Shown: positions 1 to 7,782, counted from the stretch's first letter. The stretch is 7,782 bases of DNA from an uncultured Desulfobulbus sp. (GCA_946539945.1 CAMNHX010000063.1:1-7782), one strand, 5' to 3'. Made by a program: numbers and translations. Notes: generated from the letters alone by a model not told the origin.

Positions 1-148
1 AACCGATCACGTTTGGATAGATTTGATCAGGTTTGCGTAAGTTTTGCAGAACGGATTGCGCCTTCCTTCCCCGCCCTGAAGGGCGGAGCTTGCCGCACGT
101 CCCGGTCAGGACATTGGACCGAGCTTTCCTGCCTGTCTTGTTCGCACA
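1..148. other. Intergenic stretch downstream of tssG, no gene seen
   Basis: This stretch follows the tssG stop codon on the minus strand and runs off the window. The first 60 bases are noticeably more AT-rich than the rest and contain two similar short words, gatcacgttt and gatcaggttt. I see no start codon with a ribosome binding site that opens a frame on the minus strand: the one ATG there, at 112-114, meets a stop after one codon. The plus-strand frame that crosses it runs antisense through tssG and has no protein character. The only structured element is the hairpin at 71-86. The next T6SS gene, if there is one, lies beyond the window. Confidence 0.6.
71..86. repeat. Short GC-rich perfect hairpin after tssG
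   Basis: The sequence ccgccc-tgaa-gggcgg is a perfect 6-bp stem with a 4-base loop, about 60 bases past the tssG stop. There is no T-run on either side in either direction, so it is not a standard intrinsic terminator. It might still slow transcription or protect the 3' end of the tssFG message. Its wording (ccgccctgaagggcgg followed by agcttgcc) resembles, from memory, the subterminal hairpins of IS200/IS605-type elements. No transposase or TnpB coding is visible in the window, so that link is only a suggestion. Confidence 0.45.
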
Positions 149-1138
149 TCAGCCTTCGGTTCCAGCGCTCCAGAAGGTTACAGCCCGGAAAGACTGCGGA
201 CTGCCCAGATAGAAACCGGTTGCCGTGTTCTTTCCCAGGGCGCAGGGCGCAAAGACCGTGTTTTCTGCCGGGTGCAGGACCAGCTCATACTCCAGAGGCG
301 TGTCCAGAAAACGGCGGATGCTGTCTGCCAGCACCGCATGACCGGGCTGGCCCGGCTGAAAGTGGCGCATGGCCCGCTCATCCGCGTGCAGCAGGTGTAC
401 CCGAAACTTGCCGGTGCTGTCCCGTACCTGGCTGCCCAAAACCGCGTCTTCGCCCAGAACCGCGTTGGCCTGACCCAAACGGCAACGCTGGTCCAGCGGA
501 ATGGAAACCCGACGCTCCACACACTGCTCCACCTGCACGTCGTCGCGGTGCAGCGTCAGACAGAGACAGCGTTCCAAATGTGAGGCAGAGCGCGCCCGGC
601 TGACCAGCAGTTCAGTCAGCAGGGCGCGGGGCAGGCCAAAAGGTCGCAGGGAAGGATCAGCCTGCCCCATCAGGCAGAACTGGATGTGAGCCGCGTCTTC
701 CCGGTGGCTTTCCACTGTGCGCCGCTCCAGCCAGTTATGATGCCAGGTCTGATAGAGAAGATGGAAAAGGTGGTTGTTCAGAATGTCCAGAAAGTCGCGG
801 GAAACGCTTTCGTCGCTCCGGGCCTCTTCCAAAAGCTCTTCAGTGTAGAGCGTGGGCAGAGGCCCCAGGGTACTGTACAGCCCAAAGCTGGTGGCTGTAA
901 TCTGGAGGTGGGGTGCTTCGTCCTGCTCTTCCAGACGCAGCACCTCGCTGGGCGGAAAGGCTAGGGAGAGCCAGGGCCGGATCAGTACCTTGGCGCGGAA
1001 AAAGGCATCCCACTCCTGCACGTTGTCAGTGTGCAGGCAGCGCAGGAGCCGCAACGTTTGGTCCAGCGTGAACAGCTGCGGCTCTTCAGAGAGCCTGGTT
1101 TTCAGAGCAGGCGTTTCTCGCCCAGACGTGGCGGCCAT
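149..1138 (-). CDS. tssG: Type VI secretion system baseplate subunit TssG
   Basis: TssG (older names VasB, ImpH) is a cytoplasmic baseplate protein. With two TssF and one TssE it forms the wedge that surrounds the VgrG spike and on which the TssBC contractile sheath is built. The protein is 329 aa, within the usual range. Family landmarks run in order: the N-terminal EEPQLFTLDQTLRLL stretch (residues 18-32), SLAFPPSEV (58-66), FGLYSTLGPLPTLYTE (85-100) and RDFLDILNNHLFHLLYQTW (114-132). The ATG at 1136-1138 lies 37 bp inside the end of tssF, with GGAG about 10 bases upstream, which suggests translational coupling. No signal peptide or membrane segment is seen, as expected. The gene is complete and ends in TGA. 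The next T6SS gene is not in the window. Confidence 0.93.
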   Translation of the reverse strand: MAATSGRETPALKTRLSEEPQLFTLDQTLRLLRCLHTDNVQEWDAFFRAKVLIRPWLSLAFPPSEVLRLEEQDEAPHLQITATSFGLYSTLGPLPTLYTEELLEEARSDESVSRDFLDILNNHLFHLLYQTWHHNWLERRTVESHREDAAHIQFCLMGQADPSLRPFGLPRALLTELLVSRARSASHLERCLCLTLHRDDVQVEQCVERRVSIPLDQRCRLGQANAVLGEDAVLGSQVRDSTGKFRVHLLHADERAMRHFQPGQPGHAVLADSIRRFLDTPLEYELVLHPAENTVFAPCALGKNTATGFYLGSPQSFRAVTFWSAGTEG

Positions 1139-2823
1139 TGGCGAAAGACTCCGGTTTCGGCCACGTTGAGCAGCAGCCGGGTATAGGTGTTGATGCTGGC
1201 AAATTCGGTGAAAAAGCGGTCCAGCGAATTGGCAAACAAAAAGAGATCACCGTCAGAGACAAAACCCGAGGGATCCAGGGTCAGGTTGAGCGCCCGGCCC
1301 CGCAGGAGTCGTCCCCGGAAAAGCCGCTCCTCGCTCCGGGCGGAAAAGTCCTTCACGGCCTGACAGCGCCGCATGGTTGCAGCAGCCAGTTCCGGCGCAC
1401 TTTCCTCTTCAGGCAGATAGAGTTCCAGAAGCGAGCGCAGGGCTGCAGGCGAGGCCAGCGACAGCAGGTTGGTGTTCAGAAAGGAGAGCAGCCGCCATTG
1501 CAGGCTTTCAGCGTTGGGGCGGGGCAGCATGGGCGCAGGGGGGACGATATTGGTAAAGGTAGCCTGGGAGGGCGAGGTATCTGTGGGGCGACACAGGTCG
1601 CCGACGCGCAGGCTGTTGGGCAGGCTGTAGTTGCAGCACAGCAGGTCCAGCGACAGGGTGTAGCGTTCCAGCGCCTCCTGACCAGCCTCTGGCCGGTAGA
1701 TCGGGCTAATCAGATGATCGCAGGACGCATTCTTGCCCGAAGGCCGGTAACGCAGGCTGTACAGGATACCCTTGCTCTCGCTGTCATAGGCGTCATAGGG
1801 CGTGCAGGTCAGGGTACGCCCGCCGGGCAAAAGCGCGGTCACGCGGTCAAGGGCCAGGATTTCCAGAAAACGGCGGTTTCCGTCCTGGGGTCGGATGAGA
1901 TACTCTTCCTGCGTGTGGTCAATGACCAGGGGATCAGAGGCGGTTCGGAACACGTTGGCCACCGGGACCACGTTCAGGGCAAAGCTGTCCGCATCAAATT
2001 CCGGCGTCTGGTCTGTGCCGCCCCTGAAACAGAAGTCCAGCTGCAGTGTACTGGCCGACTCGTCGGGGTGGAGTTGCTCCAGTCCCTCAAGCTGCACAAA
2101 GAGCAGTTGTTCCGGGAAATGGAAATAGCGCACCAGCTCCATAAAGGCGCGATTGCTGCGACGGCCCGGAGGAAGGCGCAGATCCGTGAGCGGCAGGGCT
2201 GCCTGACGCAGGTTGGCCGCAGGCAGGGTCAGACTTTGACTGCCTGCCTGGACCTCCACGTGCTCCAGCCGGGAGAGCAGGGCCAGCAGCCGGTTTGAGG
2301 CAGTGGCGTAGTTTCCTGCCAGGTGCAGGGACAGGCTTGTGCCAAGAACCCTGTGCAAAGGGGCCTGGCAGGACAACGTGAGCGTGGTCCGGGCAGAACC
2401 GTCGCTGTGGGCTTCGTGCCGGACAGCGGCAACACTCATGGGCAGGATGCGCAGGTCGTGGACAGTGCTGTACAGGCAGGGCACGCCGTCCACCGGGTTG
2501 GAGGCGAGCTGGACACCGCAGGGCACATCCAGAACTTCATGAAAACCCGGTTGCAGGGTAAAGCGCACCAAGCTTGTTGAGGGCACTGGCAAGATCGTCT
2601 GCGGAAAGACCAGACGGAGCAGCGACTGGATCAGGTCTGGCGCGGTCTGGTCCAGACGTTCGTGCAGACGGCTACACAGCCAGGCAGTGCCTTCCAGAAT
2701 GCGCTCCACATCCGGGTCGCCGCCCTGGTTCAGGAGCATGGGCGCCAGGGCCGGATACTGACGGGCAAAGGCGCTTGCGCCTTCCCGCAGCATGGTGAGT
2801 TGTTCCTTGTAGTATTTGTCCAT
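1102..2823 (-). CDS. tssF: Type VI secretion system baseplate subunit TssF
   Basis: TssF (VasA, ImpG) is the main structural subunit of the T6SS baseplate wedge; two copies bind one TssG, and the wedges link to TssK and the membrane complex. Characteristic segments are the N-terminal MDKYYKEQLTMLREGA, DPDVERILEG (residues 36-45), FPQTILPVPS (73-82), a late PPAPMLPRP...WRLLSFLNTNLLSL segment, and a C-terminal block with LDRFF...SINTYTRL followed by WPPRLGEKRLL. I chose the ATG at 2821-2823 (573 aa) because family members begin there. An in-frame ATG 36 bases further upstream would add 12 unconserved residues. The ribosome binding site is weak (AAGGA, about 15 bases away). tssG overlaps its 3' end. 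tssE does not lie immediately upstream; instead there is a 372-base gap and then an unrelated operon, so this is probably the edge of the T6SS locus. Confidence 0.94.
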   Translation of the reverse strand: MDKYYKEQLTMLREGASAFARQYPALAPMLLNQGGDPDVERILEGTAWLCSRLHERLDQTAPDLIQSLLRLVFPQTILPVPSTSLVRFTLQPGFHEVLDVPCGVQLASNPVDGVPCLYSTVHDLRILPMSVAAVRHEAHSDGSARTTLTLSCQAPLHRVLGTSLSLHLAGNYATASNRLLALLSRLEHVEVQAGSQSLTLPAANLRQAALPLTDLRLPPGRRSNRAFMELVRYFHFPEQLLFVQLEGLEQLHPDESASTLQLDFCFRGGTDQTPEFDADSFALNVVPVANVFRTASDPLVIDHTQEEYLIRPQDGNRRFLEILALDRVTALLPGGRTLTCTPYDAYDSESKGILYSLRYRPSGKNASCDHLISPIYRPEAGQEALERYTLSLDLLCCNYSLPNSLRVGDLCRPTDTSPSQATFTNIVPPAPMLPRPNAESLQWRLLSFLNTNLLSLASPAALRSLLELYLPEEESAPELAAATMRRCQAVKDFSARSEERLFRGRLLRGRALNLTLDPSGFVSDGDLFLFANSLDRFFTEFASINTYTRLLLNVAETGVFRQWPPRLGEKRLL

Positions 2824-2865
2824 CCGCAGTCCCGTGTGTCCTTGCAAGCGCTGCTGCACTGGACC

Positions 2866-2903
2866 AAACTACCTCGACTGCCCTAAACTACCTCGACTGC
2901 CCT
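2866..2903. repeat. Perfect 19-bp direct tandem repeat (two copies) upstream of tssF
   Basis: The unit aaactacctcgactgccct occurs twice back to back (2866-2884 and 2885-2903) without a mismatch. Read towards tssF, the unit is AGGGCAGTCGAGGTAGTTT, and the nearer copy ends 43 bases before the tssF ATG. The distance and the 19-bp period (a little under two helical turns) would suit paired binding sites for a regulator, or a 5' leader element. It could equally be a recent slippage duplication. I do not recognise the unit as a known operator. Confidence 0.75.
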
Positions 2904-2919
2904 GTGCAGACGCGGGCTA

Positions 2920-2957
2920 CAGGGCTTTTCTCTGCCAGCGCAGGGCGGCAAGCCCTG
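2920..2957. repeat. Spaced inverted repeat, 8-bp arms and 22-base gap
   Basis: The arms cagggctt (2920-2927) and aagccctg (2950-2957) are perfect inverted copies. The element lies 97-134 bases upstream of the tssF start and just beyond the tandem repeat. Neither strand has a T-run directly after it, so it does not look like an intrinsic terminator. It could be an operator-type dyad, an RNA stem in a tssF leader, or chance in GC-rich DNA. Confidence 0.35.
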
Positions 2958-3096
2958 GTGATCTGATCTTAATCCAGTTTTTTGTTGATATGCGCGAGCG
3001 TAGCTTCCTTGAGCAGACCCCACGCTCCCTTTCCTCCGGGTCTCACAGCCTCTCCACAGGCTGACACCACCTTGTCTGTCTTGTCGCCGGATGGAG

Positions 3097-3174
3097 AAAA
3101 AAGGCGAGGAACGGAAAAAAGCAAGCTGGTTCGCACTTTCCATCCTCGCTCTGAAAGACGGGGATGGAAAGCGC
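3097..3174 (-). terminator. Long hairpin with downstream T-tracts, candidate terminator of the ligA operon
   Basis: The core arms ctttccatcc (3136-3145) and ggatggaaag (3162-3171) pair perfectly. After one mismatch the stem continues outward by two pairs (to 3133 and 3174), and it continues inward through a T-G pair, CG/CG and TCT/AGA around a GAA loop. The result is a nearly complete 42-base hairpin. It begins 22 bases after the stop of the zinc-ribbon gene on the minus strand. On that strand a T6 tract follows 12 bases beyond the stem (3120-3115) and another at 3102-3097. The gap before the first T-run is unusual for an intrinsic terminator, so an RNA-processing or 3'-stabilising role is also possible. 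Confidence 0.45.
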
Positions 3175-3195
3175 AGCCCGGTCATGGACAGGAGA

Positions 3196-3480
3196 CTAAA
3201 AGCTCATATCCTGGAAATGCTCGTGAAAGGGCGTCATGTCGTAGCCGCATTCGCCGCAAAAAAGAGTTCGTTCGCCTTCGGCTTCGCTCCGCTGCTCCAC
3301 AGGCGTGAAAGAGCCGTCCAGGTTTTGCCGGTAAACGGTGGAGACCAGTACGCTTTCAAGCTGTTCCACAAAATGTGCGCTGTTGCCGCATCTGGGGCAG
3401 ACGATCTTGCCCAGCGGCTCTCCGACCGGGCGGCGAACAGTGCGCGGCTGCCGTTTCTTGTTGTTTTCAAGCTGGGTCAT
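3196..3480 (-). CDS. Small zinc-ribbon protein with paired CxxC motifs, function unknown
   Basis: This is a 94-aa soluble protein that I do not recognise by name. It has two zinc-knuckle motifs, CPRCG (Cys28, Cys31) and CGECG (Cys75, Cys78), about 43 residues apart. The segment between them, with STVYRQNLDGSFTPVEQR, has a beta-strand-like pattern. This is the layout of a four-Cys zinc ribbon. The first 20 residues are basic and probably disordered (NNKKRQPRTVRR), which could contact nucleic acid; that is inference. His85 and His88 follow the second knuckle. It is the last gene of the tautomerase-ligA-acyP operon, 60 bases after acyP. The ATG at 3478-3480 has an AAGG-type site close upstream. 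The paired, well-spaced Cys motifs argue that the frame is real, and overlapping frames lack them. Confidence 0.75.
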   Translation of the reverse strand: MTQLENNKKRQPRTVRRPVGEPLGKIVCPRCGNSAHFVEQLESVLVSTVYRQNLDGSFTPVEQRSEAEGERTLFCGECGYDMTPFHEHFQDMSF

Positions 3481-3507
3481 GCCCTTGTCCTGCGTTCCGA
3501 AATTGGG

Positions 3508-3521
3508 GCCGCTTCTGCGGC
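3508..3521. repeat. Small hairpin in the acyP/zinc-ribbon spacer
   Basis: gccgc-ttct-gcggc forms a perfect 5-bp stem inside the 60-base gap between acyP and the zinc-ribbon gene. Read on the minus strand it is followed by CCCAATTTCGG, not a T-run, so it is not a clear terminator. It could set the relative level of the last gene by mRNA processing, or be incidental. Confidence 0.3.
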
Positions 3522-3540
3522 GAAAAGAGAAACAGCTGAA

Positions 3541-6053
<2,513 letters not shown>

Positions 6054-6058
6054 GGTTT

Positions 6059-6064
6059 CCTCCT
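6059..6064 (-). promoter_or_regulatory. Strong ribosome binding site fixing the tautomerase start
   Basis: The complement reads AGGAGG, five bases before the ATG at 6053. It decides between this start and the open frame that continues about 195 bases upstream, where there is no comparable site at the possible ATG. Confidence 0.85.
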
Positions 6065-6091
6065 GGGTGTTGGGTACAATTTTGAAGACAA

Positions 6092-6119
6092 GGAACCAAG
6101 GTTCCGGTATGTATATACC
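6092..6119. promoter_or_regulatory. Two abutting 14-bp dyads between divergent genes, candidate operator
   Basis: ggaacc-aa-ggttcc (6092-6105) and ggtat-gtat-atacc (6106-6119) are perfect dyads that touch end to end. They lie 39-66 bases upstream of the tautomerase ATG and 85-112 bases upstream of galE. On the minus strand the second dyad contains TGG-TATATA, a weak extended -10 look-alike, so it may overlap the promoter of the ligA operon. Abutting dyads between divergent genes suit a regulator-binding site, but I do not recognise the sequence. Confidence 0.4.
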
Positions 6120-6127
6120 ATATTTGC

Positions 6128-6144
6128 GTGCATCGTCTATGCAC
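6128..6144 (+). repeat. Dyad gtgcat-N5-atgcac in the galE leader region
   Basis: This is a perfect 6-bp inverted repeat around cgtct, placed between the two abutting dyads and the terminator-like hairpin. In a galE transcript starting upstream it would form a small stem-loop just before the terminator-like stem. It may instead be part of the operator cluster. Confidence 0.35.
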
Positions 6145-6149
6145 TTCTT

Positions 6150-6172
6150 GGCCGCGTCCAGCGGCCCTTTTT
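6150..6172 (+). terminator. Intrinsic terminator-like hairpin upstream of galE (candidate attenuator)
   Basis: ggccgc-gtcca-gcggcc is an all-GC 6-bp stem with a 5-base loop, followed after one C by five Ts (6168-6172), so it has terminator form only on the plus strand. No plus-strand gene lies upstream that would need terminating; the next gene downstream is galE, 32 bases away. It could be an attenuator in the galE leader, the 3' end of a small RNA, or a block on stray antisense transcription coming from the minus-strand operon. The short stem and T-run limit confidence. Confidence 0.45.
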
Positions 6173-6191
6173 GCTGAATGTTTGCTGAATG
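6170..6191 (+). repeat. 11-bp perfect tandem duplication before the galE ribosome binding site
   Basis: tttgctgaatg occurs twice without a gap (6170-6180 and 6181-6191). The first copy starts within the T-run of the terminator-like hairpin; the second ends where the galE ribosome binding region (ggaaggag) begins. It looks like a recent slippage duplication that lengthened the spacing between hairpin and start site. Confidence 0.75.
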
Positions 6192-6203
6192 GAAGGAGAA
6201 ATC

Positions 6204-7223
6204 ATGCACATTCTGGTCACCGGTGGAGCCGGATATATTGGCAGTCACACCTGTCTTGAGCTTCTGGAGGCAGGCTACAGGGTCACAGTGGTGGACAACC
6301 TCTGCAACTCCAGCCGCATCGCCCTGGACCGGGTGGAGGAACTGACCGGCAAGAGGCTGGACTTTGTGGAGCTTGACCTGCGCGACAAGGAAGACTTACG
6401 GCAGGTCTTTGCGCAGAACCCGGACATTGCCGCAGTCATCCACTTTGCCGGACTCAAGGCTGTGGGCGAATCGGTGGAAAAGCCGCTGCTGTACTATCAG
6501 AACAACCTGATCGCTACCCTGAACCTCTGCGAGGTCATGCGGGAGGCCGGGGTCTGGCATCTGGTTTTTTCCTCGTCTGCCACGGTCTATGGCACGCCGG
6601 AAAAACTGCCCATTCTGGAGGACTTCCCCACCTCGGCCACCAATCCCTATGGCCGCACCAAACTGATGATTGAGGAGATACTGCAGGACCTGTCGCTGGC
6701 TGAACCGCGCTGGCAGATGGTCTTGCGGCGTTACTTCAACCCTGTGGGCGCACACGAAAGCGGGCGCATTGGCGAAGACCCCCAAGGCATTCCCAACAAC
6801 CTCATGCCCTATATCACGCAGGTAGCCGCAGGCAAGCTCAAGGAACTGGCCGTGTTCGGCAAGGACTACCCCACGCCGGACGGCACTTGCATCCGCGACT
6901 TCCTACACGTGGTGGATCTGGCAAAGGGCCATGTTTGCGCCCTGAAGCACACGGCAAACAAGGCAGGCGTCTCCATTTACAATCTGGGCACGGGCAGGGG
7001 CAGTACGGTGCTGGAAATGGTGAACGCCTTCATGGCTGCCACAGGCGTGCAGATTCCCTATCACTTTGCCCCGCGCCGGGCAGGTGACGTGGCTGCCTGC
7101 TATGCCAACGCTTCCAAGGCGGCGAGGGAACTGGACTGGAAGGCGGAATACGGCATTGAGGATATGTGCCGCCACGCCTGGAACTGGCAGAAAAACAACC
7201 CTGACGGCTATCCGAAAGCCTGA
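6204..7223 (+). CDS. galE: UDP-glucose 4-epimerase GalE, predicted to accept GlcNAc/GalNAc sugars
   Basis: GalE interconverts UDP-glucose and UDP-galactose in the cytoplasm, supplying galactose for lipopolysaccharide, exopolysaccharide and the Leloir pathway. It is a 339-aa short-chain dehydrogenase/reductase with tightly bound NAD+. Visible motifs are the Rossmann fingerprint GGAGYIGSH (residues 7-15), FSSSATVYG with catalytic Ser124, and NPYGRTK with Tyr149 and Lys153, the same numbering as E. coli. The residue matching E. coli Tyr299 is Cys299 (in RRAGDVAACYAN). A small residue here is known to open the pocket to N-acetyl sugars, so it probably also epimerises UDP-GlcNAc/UDP-GalNAc. The start is the ATG at 6204 with AAGGAG five bases upstream; an in-frame ATG at 6189 lacks such a site. 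The gene is divergent from the ligA operon, and folD follows after 26 bases. Confidence 0.95.
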   Translation: MHILVTGGAGYIGSHTCLELLEAGYRVTVVDNLCNSSRIALDRVEELTGKRLDFVELDLRDKEDLRQVFAQNPDIAAVIHFAGLKAVGESVEKPLLYYQNNLIATLNLCEVMREAGVWHLVFSSSATVYGTPEKLPILEDFPTSATNPYGRTKLMIEEILQDLSLAEPRWQMVLRRYFNPVGAHESGRIGEDPQGIPNNLMPYITQVAAGKLKELAVFGKDYPTPDGTCIRDFLHVVDLAKGHVCALKHTANKAGVSIYNLGTGRGSTVLEMVNAFMAATGVQIPYHFAPRRAGDVAACYANASKAARELDWKAEYGIEDMCRHAWNWQKNNPDGYPKA

Positions 7224-7249
7224 TCCATGCAAAGGAGCATCGCATCATC

Positions 7250-7782
7250 ATGAGCGCAAAACTGATTCGCGGCAAGGAGATTGCCGCAGACATACGGCAA
7301 GAATTGGCTGCCAAGGTGCAGCGCCTCAAGGAAAAGGGGCTTGTGCCCGGATTGGTCACGATTCTGGTGGGAGAAGACCCGGCTTCCCAGTCCTATGTGC
7401 GGGCCAAGAACCAGACCGCTCACGACCTGGGCATCCACTCGGAGCAGCGCACGCTTCCTGCCAGCATCCCGGAAGCCGAGCTGCTGGCCCTGATTGCCGA
7501 CTACAACGCCAATCCGGCCATTCACGGCATTCTGGTGCAGTTGCCCTTGCCGGACCATATCAACACAGACCGCGTTCTGGAGTCCATCCTGCCGGAAAAG
7601 GATGTGGACGGCTTCCATCCGGTGAATGTGGGCCGGATGCTCTTGGGCCAGCCCTGTCTTTTGCCCTGTACGCCTGCGGGTATTCTTGAACTGCTTTTGC
7701 GCAGCGGCGTGCAGACCCAGGGCGCGGAGGTCGTGGTTGTGGGGCGTTCGAACATTGTGGGCAAGCCGGTTGCCAGTCTGCT
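7250..7782 (+). CDS. folD: Bifunctional methylenetetrahydrofolate dehydrogenase/cyclohydrolase FolD (5' part)
   Basis: FolD oxidises 5,10-methylene-tetrahydrofolate to methenyl-tetrahydrofolate with NADP+ and hydrolyses it to 10-formyl-tetrahydrofolate, linking one-carbon units to purine and formyl-Met synthesis. About 177 residues of a usual 280-300 are visible; the window end cuts the gene in the NADP-binding domain. Motifs in order: VGEDPASQSYVRAK (residues 40-53) with Tyr49 and catalytic Lys53, ILVQLPLP, KDVDGFHPVNVG, the CTPAGILELL proline-turn region and VVVGRSNIVGKPV, the start of the Rossmann domain. The ATG at 7250-7252 has AAGGAG 12 bases upstream, a rather long spacing. The 26-base gap after galE has no hairpin or clear promoter, so galE and folD are probably co-transcribed. 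Confidence 0.95.
   Translation, partial: MSAKLIRGKEIAADIRQELAAKVQRLKEKGLVPGLVTILVGEDPASQSYVRAKNQTAHDLGIHSEQRTLPASIPEAELLALIADYNANPAIHGILVQLPLPDHINTDRVLESILPEKDVDGFHPVNVGRMLLGQPCLLPCTPAGILELLLRSGVQTQGAEVVVVGRSNIVGKPVASL

Larger units (their letters stand above)
2824..3195. other. 372-base gene-free interval between the ligA operon and tssF
   Basis: I find no convincing gene here. A 100-codon minus-strand frame at 2883-3185 is Arg/Ser-rich, has no ribosome binding site at its ATG and reads through the tandem repeat, so I do not call it. Three structures stand out: a perfect 19-bp tandem repeat (2866-2903), an 8-bp inverted repeat with a 22-base gap (2920-2957) and a long hairpin (3133-3174) followed on the minus strand by two T6 tracts. 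The tssFG promoter must lie here or inside the upstream operon, but no confident -35/-10 pair is visible. Confidence 0.6.

Noticed and set aside
1138..2298. Long plus-strand open frame (386 codons) antisense to tssF
   Set aside because: It lies wholly inside tssF, is Gln/Gly/Arg-rich without recognisable domains, and tssF has clear family motifs throughout. Such frames are common opposite GC-rich genes.
2924..2940. Possible sigma-54 promoter (CTGGCAG...GC on the minus strand) upstream of tssF
   Set aside because: T6SS operons are often sigma-54 dependent, but here GG and GC are separated by 9 rather than 10 bases and the flanking consensus is poor, so I do not call it.
2883..3185. Minus-strand open frame of 100 codons in the tssF upstream gap
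   Set aside because: It has no ribosome binding site, a low-complexity Arg/Ser-rich translation and no motifs, and it runs through the tandem repeat and hairpin, so it is more likely non-coding.
6075..6080. TACAAT as a plus-strand -10 element for galE
   Set aside because: It is one base off the consensus, but no -35-like hexamer lies 16-18 bases upstream; that position falls in the tautomerase ribosome binding site and start.
6054..6248. 65-codon N-terminal extension of the tautomerase frame
   Set aside because: It would bury the catalytic proline, would overlap the galE start, and lacks a good ribosome binding site, whereas the internal ATG has AGGAGG at ideal spacing.

Overview
The window is a moderately GC-rich, gene-dense bacterial chromosome segment. 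It joins the edge of a type VI secretion (T6SS) locus to housekeeping genes. All genes up to about 6.05 kb read on the minus strand and the last two read on the plus strand. T6SS baseplate genes, an NAD+-dependent DNA ligase and E. coli-like GalE and FolD suggest a proteobacterium. My impression is Desulfovibrio-like, but that is a low-confidence guess from general protein style; no marker gene settles it.

Layout. Positions 1-148 hold no gene, only a small GC-rich hairpin. Positions 149-2823 (minus) carry tssF and tssG, two subunits of the T6SS baseplate wedge; they overlap and are probably translated together. Positions 2824-3195 form a 372-base gap with no credible gene. It holds a perfect 19-bp tandem repeat just upstream of tssF, a spaced inverted repeat, and a long hairpin just after the upstream operon. 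Positions 3196-6053 (minus) form a compact operon: a 4-oxalocrotonate tautomerase-like mini-protein, ligA, acyP (acylphosphatase) and a small unknown CxxC/CxxC zinc-ribbon protein. The first three overlap end to start by 11 bp, and both junctions use nearly the same sequence.

Positions 6054-6203 separate the minus-strand operon from divergent galE. This interval carries four short dyads in a row, the last followed by a T-run like an intrinsic terminator reading towards galE, and then an 11-bp tandem duplication just before the galE ribosome binding site. Positions 6204-7782 (plus) carry galE, whose residue at E. coli position 299 is Cys, predicting activity on N-acetylated sugars too, followed by the 5' part of folD, cut by the window end.

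No new multi-gene system is evident. The best leads are the galE leader, the tssF-upstream repeat, the repeated stop/start junction in the ligA operon, and the tautomerase-like protein that lacks the canonical catalytic arginines.
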